A stretch of DNA of 64,000 nt from Micrococcaceae bacterium Sec5.1. GTDB lineage: Bacteria > Actinomycetota > Actinomycetes > Actinomycetales > Micrococcaceae. The notes beneath the pieces were generated by a model. The model did not search any database and was not told the origin of the DNA. It saw only the letters and a program-made list of their open reading frames with translations. Positions 17,283 through 25,350 of the stretch are shown here, one piece after another. The stretch spans positions 5,362,887-5,426,886 of the forward strand of contig CP143430.1 in the NCBI GenBank assembly GCA_039636795.1. The letters run 5' to 3'. A program made the position numbers and the translations under genes. How positions within the stretch are numbered: the first letter of the stretch is position 1; every line of letters starts with the position of its first letter.

Positions 17283-18022
17283 TGAATTCCCAGTTATGGC
17301 AGCAGCTCGCGCCCCTGCTCCAAGGCAGGACGTACACCGATCTGACGCACGCGTTCCATCCGGGCCAGCCCCATTTTGCTGCCTTTCCGGATGAGTCCCG
17401 CGAAGCCCTCTTTGACATGGAAAAGGGGGACGGCTTTACCGCCCACCGGTACTCGATCGTTGGCCAGTGGGGCACCCACGTGGATCCGCCGTCGCACTTT
17501 GTCCGGGGCGGCCGAACGCTTGACGAGATACCAGTGGAACAAATGCTGTTGCCCTTGGTTGTCCTGGATATCAGCGACCGTGTTCGCGACGATGACGATG
17601 CCACCCCCACGCTCGCCGACGTTCAGGGGTGGGAGGCGAGGAACGGGCACATTTTGCCAGGTTCGTTTGTGGCGCTCCGCACTGGTTGGAGCCGGCGATG
17701 GCCCGATGCCCAGGCCATGGCGAACAAGGACCAAGCCGGTATCAGCCACACTCCCGGCTGGTCACGGGAGGTTCTGGAATACCTGATCGAGAAGCGGGCT
17801 GTGGCTGCGGTGGGCCACGAACAAACGGACACTGATCCCGGCGTTGCCACTTCCCAACAGGACTTCAGCCTGGAAACTTATGTCCTGGCCCGCGACAAGT
17901 GGCAGATTGAACTCCTCGCCAACCTGGATAACGTACCCGAGGCAGGCGCCGTCCTGGTTGCTACCTGGGCCAAACCCTTGGAAGGCAGTGGCTTTCCGGC
18001 CAGGGTTTTCGCCATCCACTAG
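17282..18022 (+). CDS. Cyclase-family (kynurenine-formamidase-like) metal hydrolase
   Basis: 246 residues, the normal size for the cyclase family. The defining HxGTHxDxPxHF motif appears as VGQWGTHVDPPSHF near residue 60 (first position Gln instead of His). Further family features are DLTHAFHPGQPHFAAFP and AAVGHEQTDTDPG. Members hydrolyse amides or lactones such as N-formylkynurenine or isatin. It is coupled to the upstream HPWEVP protein and followed 14 bp later by an IclR regulator, which suggests a small inducible catabolic operon. The substrate is unknown. Confidence 0.85.
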   Translation: MNSQLWQQLAPLLQGRTYTDLTHAFHPGQPHFAAFPDESREALFDMEKGDGFTAHRYSIVGQWGTHVDPPSHFVRGGRTLDEIPVEQMLLPLVVLDISDRVRDDDDATPTLADVQGWEARNGHILPGSFVALRTGWSRRWPDAQAMANKDQAGISHTPGWSREVLEYLIEKRAVAAVGHEQTDTDPGVATSQQDFSLETYVLARDKWQIELLANLDNVPEAGAVLVATWAKPLEGSGFPARVFAIH

Positions 18023-18035
18023 CTAGAATCAATCC

Positions 18036-18800
18036 ATGTCAAAGACCTCAAGCATGGGCCGCGGCATGATGGCCATCCTTGCGATCGGTGCCCGTCACGC
18101 GCAAGGACACGACGGCGGTACGGTCGCCGACGTCGCGGCCGACCTGGACAAGGACCGCAGCCAAGTATCGCGGAGCCTCAAGGGCGCCTTGCAGGAGGGT
18201 TTCCTGGCCCGCAGGGATCAGAGGAAATACAGCTTGGGCTGGACTATCCTGACGGACGCCCAACTGGTCGCTGAACAACGGCTGAAGACGGACGGGCTAA
18301 CTGCGCTTGAGGGTCTCGCTTCTGAAACCAACGAGGCATGCTTTCTTGGCGTGCTCAGCGGCAACAGCACGGTCACCATCGGTGAACAAGTGCCTGCCAG
18401 CGCCAACCTCGTGGGATCGTGGCTTGGACGTCCCTATCCTGCATATTGCAGTGACGCGGGCCAAGCACTTCTGTGGGACGCCCCGGACGATGAAGTTCGC
18501 AAGATCTTCGAGTCTGTTGAATTCGTGAAGCATGGACCCAATACGCCTTCTTCCGTGGAGGACTTCCTGGCGCGGCTCAATGATGCTCGCGAACGCGGTT
18601 ACTCGATCGTGGACGAAGAAGCTGAGCCCGGACTCTACTCACTGGCTGCGCCTATACGCGACTTCAAAGGGGAGGTTGCTGCGGCCCTGCAGATAGTTGG
18701 CCCGAAGTCCCGCATTGAACCTCACCGCGAAACGTACGCCGTCGCGCTCCACTCCTGGCAGGAATGGCTGGAGTCCATGGTGGGTGGACGACTTCAATAG
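18036..18800 (+). CDS. IclR-type transcriptional regulator
   Basis: 254 residues. The N-terminal winged helix spans about residues 1-70 (GRGMMAILAIGARHAQ, DLDKDRSQVSRSLKGALQEG, RRDQRKYSLG) and the C-terminal effector domain carries RPYPAYCSDAGQALLWD and YSLAAPIRDFKGEVAAALQI. It is 14 bp after the cyclase gene on the same strand and is the natural candidate to control it. It converges with a second regulator of the same general type, 12 bp away at the 3' ends. Confidence 0.85.
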   Translation: MSKTSSMGRGMMAILAIGARHAQGHDGGTVADVAADLDKDRSQVSRSLKGALQEGFLARRDQRKYSLGWTILTDAQLVAEQRLKTDGLTALEGLASETNEACFLGVLSGNSTVTIGEQVPASANLVGSWLGRPYPAYCSDAGQALLWDAPDDEVRKIFESVEFVKHGPNTPSSVEDFLARLNDARERGYSIVDEEAEPGLYSLAAPIRDFKGEVAAALQIVGPKSRIEPHRETYAVALHSWQEWLESMVGGRLQ

Positions 18801-18811
18801 CCGCCCTGACC

Positions 18812-19678
18812 TCAGTTCCCCGTTGCGGAACCGGGAGTCCCGGATGCGGAACCGGGAGTCCCGGATGCGGAACCGAGCCGGTGCGCTGCCGAATGCAGCA
18901 GCGGGGCCAGTTCCGGCGCGGCCCTCTCAAGATCGGAAAGCGTACCCAGGACACTGAGCGCAGCAATGATGGCGCCTGAAGAATCCCGAACAGGTACGCC
19001 CAGTTCCCACACGCCGTGTTCGAACTCCTCGGCCGCCAAAACAAATCCCCGGGGCCTGTCGCGCTCCATGAGGGCGTCGACTTCCGCTTCGGAATGCGCT
19101 GCAGCAGGCCCGCCAACTCCAATGAAGTTGACATCCTTGAGCAGGGCTTCAAGTTCGTTCCGGGAGTGGTCCCATAGCAATGCCCGCCCGGAACCCGTAC
19201 ACCACACAGGCGTGACCATTCCCGGCTTCGCGAATCCGCCCAGCACCGAGTTGTTGGTGGAGGAACGCAGCAGCAGAACCTTGACACCATCGCGCACTGA
19301 CAGCCGGGACCTAAGCCCCAGGGACGAGACCAACTCTTCCAGTTCTGCCCGGGAATCACGCACCCAGCCAACATTAAGGGAGGCGGCCAGGCTGAAGAAC
19401 CGGGGTCCCGCACGGAAAGGTCCGCGCTCCAGCCGCTCCAGCAGCCCCAAGTTGCACAGTTCCTGGGCCAGTCGCGAGACCCGGCTCTGCTCCATGTCCA
19501 GCTCAGCCGCGAGCTGGGATACGCCAAGGAGCTGACGGCCCTGCTTTTCGCGGTCAGTAACCAACCGAACGAGACGAAGCCCCTGCGCCAACGACGACGC
19601 CTCCGGTGACACCTCCAAGAAATCCCGCTCCTTCCGCCAAGCGCTCACGCCATTCTCACACGCCCGCGTCAGGGGCAA
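18812..19678 (-). CDS. IclR-type regulator with C-terminal heptad repeat
   Basis: 288 residues. The winged helix region (LGVSQLAAELDMEQSRVSRL, AQELCNLGLLERLERG) is followed by an IclR-like effector domain (VWCTGSGRALLWDHSRNELE, ELGVPVRDSSGAIIAALSVL). The last 19 residues repeat SASGTPG almost three times, encoded by a 21-bp tandem repeat at 18825-18877; the tail is not part of the usual family fold. It is convergent with the other IclR gene. Terminator-like hairpins separate it from the permease upstream in coordinates of 19766. Target unknown; the permease is a candidate. Confidence 0.82.
   Translation of the reverse strand: MPLTRACENGVSAWRKERDFLEVSPEASSLAQGLRLVRLVTDREKQGRQLLGVSQLAAELDMEQSRVSRLAQELCNLGLLERLERGPFRAGPRFFSLAASLNVGWVRDSRAELEELVSSLGLRSRLSVRDGVKVLLLRSSTNNSVLGGFAKPGMVTPVWCTGSGRALLWDHSRNELEALLKDVNFIGVGGPAAAHSEAEVDALMERDRPRGFVLAAEEFEHGVWELGVPVRDSSGAIIAALSVLGTLSDLERAAPELAPLLHSAAHRLGSASGTPGSASGTPGSATGN
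18825..18877. repeat. 21-bp tandem repeat inside a regulator gene
   Basis: Two full identical units (18825-18845 and 18846-18866) and a partial third starting at 18867. Unit length is a multiple of three, so copy changes would keep frame and only alter the regulator's SASGTPG tail. Confidence 0.9.
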
Positions 19679-19710
19679 GAATCAGGGGCCCTTGGTCAGG
19701 ACGACAAACG

Positions 19711-19750
19711 GCTTCACGGCCGGACTCTCTCTGAAGTCCGGCCGTGAAGC
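19711..19750 (-). terminator. Terminator of the APC permease gene
   Basis: Perfect 16-base stem (gcttcacggccggact with its complement) and eight-base loop, 16 bases after the permease stop at 19766. The minus-strand tail GTTTGTCGTC is only mildly T-rich. Confidence 0.75.
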
Positions 19751-19765
19751 TCTGTGCTGGATTGA

Positions 19766-21220
19766 TCAGGCGATCTGCTTAGCCGCCGCGCGTCCATGCC
19801 TGAAGTGGAAGTAGATGTAGCAGGCGGCCACGAACGGAATACCGAAGTAAAGGGCAGCAACCTGGTTTGGATCGAAGGCAATGCCTATCAGTGAGACCAG
19901 GCAAAGCGTGAATGCCAGGATGGGAACCAACGGGAAGAACGGGGCCTTGTAGGCAAGATCGGCCACCTGCCCGCCGTTTCGGATAAATGCCCGGCGATGG
20001 AAGAAGTGGGATGCTGTGATTGACATCCATACCCCTACCACCGCGAATCCCGCCACGGAAACAAGGGCAAGGTATACCGTTTCGGGGGCAACCACGCTGC
20101 TGATCAGCGATGCCAGCCCGCCAAGCATGCTGACAGAAAGGGCAACAAGGGGAATCCCGCGCTTCGTCAGTCGCTTCAGTGCCTTTGGCGCGTGCCCCTC
20201 GTCGGACAGCGAGTACAGCATGCGGGCACAGGAGAACAGTCCGCTGTTTCCGGCAGACAACAGTGCCGTGATGATGACGAAGTTCATGATGTCCGCCGCA
20301 TAGGGGATGCCCACCGAGGAGAACACCGTAACGAACGGGCTCTCATCCAAGCCCACCTGATCGAAAGGAACAGTGGCGGCGATGACGGCAATGGCACCGA
20401 CGAAGAAGATCAGGAGACGAATTACAGTGCTGCGCATGGCTTTGGGAATGTTTCGCGCGGGATCGGTAGTTTCTCCAGCAGCGACGCCGATGAGTTCAGA
20501 GCCGGAGAAGGCGTAGAAGACTGCCAGGGCAGTAACAAGAACCCCCGAGAAACCGTTGGGGAAGAGGCCCCCTGAGGTGTTGAAGTTTTCAAAAAGGAAC
20601 GGCTGGTTTCCGGATTCCGAGAGCGGCTGGAACCCGAGGAGTGCGGCTCCGCCAAGCACGATCAACGCGATGATCGCCCCCACTTTAACTATGGAGAACC
20701 AGAACTCGGACTCTCCGAAGAACCTGGAGGAAATGGCATTGAGTCCGAAGAGGATTGCTGCGAACACCACGCACCAGACCCACACGTCCACGCCGGGGAA
20801 CCACCGCTGCATGAGCAGGCCCGACGCCGTGAATTCGGACCCGATCGCAACCGCCCAGCAAAGCCAATAGAGCCAGGCTGTGGCGAAGCCCGTGGCGGGA
20901 CCAATGGATCGTGCAGCGTAAATGTGGAAGGCGCCTGAAACCGGGTAGGCAATGGCCAGTTCGCCGAGGCAAGCCATCACAAGGTAGACCACGAAGGCCC
21001 CCACCAAGTAGGCAATGACAGCGCCAAGGGGACCCGCTTGGGAAATCGTGTATCCGGAACTGAGGAAGAGGCCCGATCCGATGACGCCGCCCATCGCGAT
21101 CATGATGAGGTGGCGCGGACCCATCGTTCGGCGGAGGCCGGTTTCGGCAGCGGTGGACGAGGCGGGAGAAGCGGGAGCATCAGGTAGTTGGTCCAATTGC
21201 AGGGGTGCTGAAGGTTCCAT
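19766..21220 (-). CDS. Amino acid permease, APC superfamily (AAT family)
   Basis: 484 residues from the ATG at 21220, preceded by CCGGAGA; an open frame extends 126 bases upstream but lacks a comparable ribosome site. Family features: GPRHLIMIAMGGVIGSGLFL, SGYTISQAGPLGAVIAYLVG, and GELAIAYPVSGAFHIYAARS, plus 12 hydrophobic segments. A cytosolic tail ends RHGRAAAKQIA. It is paralogous to the permease at 12760 but clearly divergent. The substrate is not deducible. It is followed by a strong hairpin and then an IclR-type gene on the same strand. Confidence 0.91.
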   Translation of the reverse strand: MEPSAPLQLDQLPDAPASPASSTAAETGLRRTMGPRHLIMIAMGGVIGSGLFLSSGYTISQAGPLGAVIAYLVGAFVVYLVMACLGELAIAYPVSGAFHIYAARSIGPATGFATAWLYWLCWAVAIGSEFTASGLLMQRWFPGVDVWVWCVVFAAILFGLNAISSRFFGESEFWFSIVKVGAIIALIVLGGAALLGFQPLSESGNQPFLFENFNTSGGLFPNGFSGVLVTALAVFYAFSGSELIGVAAGETTDPARNIPKAMRSTVIRLLIFFVGAIAVIAATVPFDQVGLDESPFVTVFSSVGIPYAADIMNFVIITALLSAGNSGLFSCARMLYSLSDEGHAPKALKRLTKRGIPLVALSVSMLGGLASLISSVVAPETVYLALVSVAGFAVVGVWMSITASHFFHRRAFIRNGGQVADLAYKAPFFPLVPILAFTLCLVSLIGIAFDPNQVAALYFGIPFVAACYIYFHFRHGRAAAKQIA

Positions 21221-21393
21221 GTGGTGTCTCCGGTTAATGACAGATGCGAACGGTACGCCTGAGGACATCCGGACTGAGGGTGCCAAGAAGGGCGTCTGTA
21301 GTGACGAAGGTAACACAATTTCGACGCATATGGTCATTAAAAACATTTGTTAATGCATATGTTGCACGTTACGCGCTGCGTGGTTAGCCGGGA

Positions 21394-22089
21394 TTAGTAG
21401 TCCGGGTTGCTCGGTACAACAAGTCCCGTCTCGTACGCGTACACCACCACTTGCACACGATCCCTCAATTGCAGCTTGCTGAGGATGCGGCGGACATGGG
21501 TCTTGACAGTGGCCTCGGACAGGAAGAACTTGTGGGCGATCTCCGCGTTGGACAGCCCCTCGGCGATGGTCGTGAGGATCTCGGTTTCGCGCGGAGTGAG
21601 ATCGTCCAATAACGGATCGCGATGTGGGTTGGGCGATTGGCCGGGCACGCTGCCGCCGCGTACATATGTTTCCAACAGCCTCTGCGTCACGCGGGGGGCG
21701 ACAACGGCGTCGCCACTGGCCACTAGTCGCACAGCGTGCACGAGTTCAACCGGGGCAACATCCTTGAGCAGGAAGGCAGAGGCGCCCGCTTGCAGCCCCG
21801 AGAAGGCGTATTCGTCCAGGTCAAACGTGGTGAGGATGATGACCCGCGCTTCGGAACCGGAGTCCGAAATGCGGCGCGTGGCTTCTATGCCATCCATGGT
21901 GGGCATCCGGACGTCCATAAGCACCACATCCGGCTGCAGCTCCTCAACCTGCCGGACTGCCTCGTTCCCGTCCGATGCCTCGCCCACTACATGGAAGTTA
22001 TCTTCACCTTCAAGGATGAGTCGAAAGCCCATTCGCAGCAGTGGCTGGTCATCCACCAGCAGGATCTTGATGACGCCGTTCTCTACCAC
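21394..22089 (-). CDS. NarL/FixJ-family response regulator
   Basis: 231 residues. The receiver domain (residues 7-125) has the acidic pair DDQ, phospho-acceptor Asp in DVVLMDVRMPTMDG, and the lysine in ASAFLLKDVAPVEL. The C-terminal LuxR-type helix-turn-helix reads LTPRETEILTTIAEGLSNAE, then FFLSEATVKTHVRRILSKL. The GTG start at 22089 overlaps the kinase stop by one base. It is the last gene of a likely four-gene operon (ABC ATPase, ABC permease, kinase, regulator). Confidence 0.94.
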   Translation of the reverse strand: MVENGVIKILLVDDQPLLRMGFRLILEGEDNFHVVGEASDGNEAVRQVEELQPDVVLMDVRMPTMDGIEATRRISDSGSEARVIILTTFDLDEYAFSGLQAGASAFLLKDVAPVELVHAVRLVASGDAVVAPRVTQRLLETYVRGGSVPGQSPNPHRDPLLDDLTPRETEILTTIAEGLSNAEIAHKFFLSEATVKTHVRRILSKLQLRDRVQVVVYAYETGLVVPSNPDY

Positions 22090-23372
22090 TATTCCCCCTT
22101 TTCGCCGTTCCAGTGCAGCTCGGCGTGGACCGCCCAGCCTCCCCTTTTGCTCGGACCGGCACTAACGATTCCAGCATAGATTCCCGCCCGTTCACGCATC
22201 CCGGCGATGCCTTGCCGTGTTCCCAGGCTGTCCATTGACTCGCCACCCTCGCGGGTTCCGCGGCCGTCGTCGAGCACGTCTATACTGACCAGGTCGCCCT
22301 CGCGGGCTACCTGCACGTCCACGCGGCTAAGAGAGCGCCCATAGCGAAGAACGTTGGTCAACGATTCCTGCACAATCCGGTAAACGGTGAGCTCGAACGC
22401 AGGATCGGCCGGAAGCGCGGGCCCAGTGTGCGCGTAGTGCAGCGGCAGGCCAGCCGTGCGGAATCCATCCAGCAGCTTGGCCAGGTTAAGCCCGGACTCA
22501 AGCGGTGTCAGCGGCGCCGGGCGGCCGGAATCGTCGCGCAGGACTCCAAGCACCCGGCGCATGTCCGCAAGCGCCGCCCTACCCGTTCGGGACAGTTCAC
22601 CCAGGACATCCCCGGCGCGGTCGGGGTCCTTCTTGACCACAACTGCAGCACCGTCCGACAAACTGATCATTACCGTCAGGGAGTGAGCCACGACGTCGTG
22701 CATTTCGCGGGCAATCCTGTTGCGCTCGGTGACCTTGCCCAACTGCGTTGTCCGCGCCGCCCAGGCAGCAATCTCGGCCTCATGCTCCCGCCTCTGGCGG
22801 ACCGAGATACCAATGCCCGTGGCCAGCAGGTTGGACAACATGATGGTTACAGCAGTGGCGATGTTGTTGATGAGGTGGAAGTTCTCGGGGACGTCCTGCA
22901 GGGTGTTCATACTGCTGGGACTTGTCCACATGAAAAGGTACAGCAGGCTCAGCGGCAGGCTGGCAGCGCCAAACACCACCAGTGAAGTTGCTCGCTTCCG
23001 GTTCGTGGCTACAGCGTAGAGGGCGAACCACAGGCCCGCGGAAACGTTTGAGCCCCACGGGTTCAGCACGGTGGCCAGGACTTCCAGAACCGCGACGGCG
23101 GCAACCACCTGAAGCGGGTAGCGCCGCCGGAATATCAGGACAGTCGCGATCAGCAGCAAGAGCCCGACGACGAGCCACTTTCCCTCAATGATCGAGGCGA
23201 TGATAGTGGGCAAGGCCAACAGGACGTAGCAAAGGACAACCACTGCATCCATCGCGCGGGGACGCTGGAAAAAGTACCGACGAATACGGCCCCTGCGGCG
23301 CTGGGCAATTTCAGCGAAGGACGCGTCGGCTGTCACAGCCGGCGCGTCCTTCACTTGTGGAGCTTCAGTCAT
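22089..23372 (-). CDS. NarL-type sensor histidine kinase (HisKA_3)
   Basis: 427 residues. The N-terminal half holds several membrane helices (VVVLCYVLLALPTIIASIIE, LLLLIATVLIFRRRYPLQ and others). The dimerisation motif RIAREMHDVVAHSLTVMIS carries the phospho-histidine; the ATPase domain has QESLTNVLRYGRSLSR and DVLDDGRGTREGGESMDS. There is no large extracellular sensor domain, so it probably senses at or in the membrane, as in kinases linked to ABC transporters. It partners the overlapping response regulator gene. Confidence 0.93.
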   Translation of the reverse strand: MTEAPQVKDAPAVTADASFAEIAQRRRGRIRRYFFQRPRAMDAVVVLCYVLLALPTIIASIIEGKWLVVGLLLLIATVLIFRRRYPLQVVAAVAVLEVLATVLNPWGSNVSAGLWFALYAVATNRKRATSLVVFGAASLPLSLLYLFMWTSPSSMNTLQDVPENFHLINNIATAVTIMLSNLLATGIGISVRQRREHEAEIAAWAARTTQLGKVTERNRIAREMHDVVAHSLTVMISLSDGAAVVVKKDPDRAGDVLGELSRTGRAALADMRRVLGVLRDDSGRPAPLTPLESGLNLAKLLDGFRTAGLPLHYAHTGPALPADPAFELTVYRIVQESLTNVLRYGRSLSRVDVQVAREGDLVSIDVLDDGRGTREGGESMDSLGTRQGIAGMRERAGIYAGIVSAGPSKRGGWAVHAELHWNGEKGE

Positions 23373-23390
23373 GGATTGAGCCTAGACGGC

Positions 23391-24242
23391 CTAGACGTCC
23401 CGCTTCTTCAGCAGGACCATCGCCAAGGCAACCGGCACTACAACCCAGGCGCCGAGAACCAGGGCGGCCTGCCAGACTTCCAGGGTGTCCGGAACATGCT
23501 CGACGGCGGTCATCGGGTTGATCGTGTTACCCGGAAGGTACTTGCGGGCCTCCACGAGGAAATCGCCGGGAATGAGCTGGAAGGCAATCGGAGCCACAAA
23601 GAACAGGCCCACGAGGCTCATGATGCCTCCTGCCGAGTTGCGGACGATGGTTCCAAGTGCCATACCAATCGCTGCCACGGCTGCCACGTAAATGCTGTTG
23701 ACCAGCAAAAGCTTGACCGATTGCGAGCTACTGAGATCCAGCTTCAGATCGTAGTTATCCACGATCGGGAGTGACACGAGGCCAGCTATGAAGGTGGACA
23801 CCGCCGTCAACAGGAAGGCACTGACCATCACGACTATCAGCTTGGCCAGGAATGGCGAGAGCCTCTTGGGGACCGCGGCGAAGGTGGAGCGCGCCATTCC
23901 CGTGGTGAACTCGGAGCTCATGAGCAGGACGCCCAACGAACCGAGGATTAGCTGGGCGAAGGCGATGCCGGAGGTGGGGATGCTAACGGCGATGTCCCCG
24001 CCCTGCGCGGCAATGGCTGCGGCCGCTTCAGGATCCCTCGCAGCTTGCTCAGCGAACTGCCCCGTTCCCCAGGCCGAAAGTGCTGCGAAGCCGACCATCA
24101 CCAAGGCTGTGGAAGCAAGGAGAATCAGCGTGGACAACAGTGTGCGGAACTTGATGAACTCCGAGTTCAGTACGCGATGGAACGCCGGTCCGGGACCGAC
24201 GGAATTACGCATGGACTTGCGGTCCAAAGTGGTGGTGCTCAT
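23391..24242 (-). CDS. ABC transporter permease (ABC-2 type)
   Basis: 283 residues with about six membrane segments. The pattern fits ABC-2 permeases: FHRVLNSEFIKFRTLLSTLI at the N-terminus, EFTTGMARSTFAAVPKRLSP in the centre, and a final helix VLGAWVVVPVALAMVLLKKR. It is two bases from the stop of the ATPase gene and 18 bp before the kinase gene, so all four genes are one unit. The cargo, perhaps an antimicrobial or lipid, is unknown. Confidence 0.88.
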   Translation of the reverse strand: MSTTTLDRKSMRNSVGPGPAFHRVLNSEFIKFRTLLSTLILLASTALVMVGFAALSAWGTGQFAEQAARDPEAAAAIAAQGGDIAVSIPTSGIAFAQLILGSLGVLLMSSEFTTGMARSTFAAVPKRLSPFLAKLIVVMVSAFLLTAVSTFIAGLVSLPIVDNYDLKLDLSSSQSVKLLLVNSIYVAAVAAIGMALGTIVRNSAGGIMSLVGLFFVAPIAFQLIPGDFLVEARKYLPGNTINPMTAVEHVPDTLEVWQAALVLGAWVVVPVALAMVLLKKRDV

Positions 24243-24244
24243 GT

Positions 24245-25189
24245 CTATTTCCCTCCGGCCTGAACGGGAACAGCGGCCCCGGCGGTGATGTGCGAGTGGT
24301 ATTCCACCTCGTCTTTGGTCAACTCCATGTACGCCTCTTCAAGGCTTGCCTGGAGCGGGGTCAACTCGTAGACCATGACCTGGTTGTCCAGGGCAGTCCT
24401 GGCGATTCCGCGCGGATCCAGGCCCGAAACTTCCAGCAGCTCACGCTCGTGGACCTCCACGGAGACACCCGTGCCGGCGAGCAGTTGCATGAGCCGCTCC
24501 GGCTGGTCCGTGCGGACGCGGGTGCGGGCCTGGCCCTTGCCGGTGATGATCTCTGCGATGGGTGCGTCCGCAATGATCTTGCCGCGGCCAATCACGATCA
24601 GATGGTCTGCCGTCAACGCCATCTCACTCATGAGGTGGCTGGACAGGAATACGGTGCGGCCCTCGGAAGCGAGGTACTTCACCAGGTTCCGAACCCAGAC
24701 CACGCCTTCCGGATCCAGGCCGTTGACGGGTTCGTCCAGGATGATGGTCTGTGGATCGCCCAGGAGCGCTGCCGCAATGCCGAGGCGCTGGCCCATACCG
24801 AGCGAGAAACCCTTCACCTTCTTCTTGGCGACTTCTCCCAACCCGGTCATCTCGATGACCTCCCGCACCCGGCTCTTGGGGATGCTGTGGGTCGCGGCCA
24901 TGGCGAGCAGGTGGTTGTACGCCGTGCGGCTCGTGTGGACTGCCTTGGCATCCAGGAGCGCACCGATTTCACGCAGCGGCGCAACATGCTTGGCGAACGG
25001 CTCACCGTTCACGGTCACCGAACCCGCAGTGGGAGTATCCAGCCCCATGATCATGCGCATAGTGGTGGACTTGCCGGCACCGTTCGGGCCCAGGAAGCCC
25101 GTCACCCGTCCGGCTTGGACAGTGAAACTGACACCGCCGACGGCGGTTTTCTCGCCGTAGACCTTCGTCAGGCCTTTTGCTTCGATCAT
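24245..25189 (-). CDS. ABC transporter ATP-binding protein
   Basis: 314 residues from ATG 25189 (GAGGAGGG upstream). Walker A GPNGAGKST near residue 38, signature FSLGMGQRLGIAAALLGDPQ, Walker B TIILDEPVNGLDPEG and the H-loop SSHLMSEM are all intact. The C-terminal extension after residue 215 is typical of ABC-2/DrrA-like exporters. It is the first gene of the four-gene transporter and two-component operon. Confidence 0.93.
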   Translation of the reverse strand: MIEAKGLTKVYGEKTAVGGVSFTVQAGRVTGFLGPNGAGKSTTMRMIMGLDTPTAGSVTVNGEPFAKHVAPLREIGALLDAKAVHTSRTAYNHLLAMAATHSIPKSRVREVIEMTGLGEVAKKKVKGFSLGMGQRLGIAAALLGDPQTIILDEPVNGLDPEGVVWVRNLVKYLASEGRTVFLSSHLMSEMALTADHLIVIGRGKIIADAPIAEIITGKGQARTRVRTDQPERLMQLLAGTGVSVEVHERELLEVSGLDPRGIARTALDNQVMVYELTPLQASLEEAYMELTKDEVEYHSHITAGAAVPVQAGGK

Positions 25190-25324
25190 GGAAGCGTTCC
25201 CTCCTCGGAGCACGTGTGCGTGCAGATGAGTTGTTGACTGTACTAACCACGCTAGTCACAGAGGGTGCGGAAATCGCCTGTCTCAGGGATGATTCAGGGT
25301 CCAGTCAGGGTAGTCCTCCCGGAT

Positions 25325-25350
25325 GACCCCAGGATCTAGGATCCTGGGTC
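25325..25350 (-). terminator. Palindrome at the end of the PAP2-lipid kinase gene
   Basis: An inverted repeat centred on tag at 25337-25339 (ccaggatc with gatcctgg, extended by gac and gtc) includes the stop codon of the gene. It could act as a terminator, though no T-run is evident. Confidence 0.5.
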
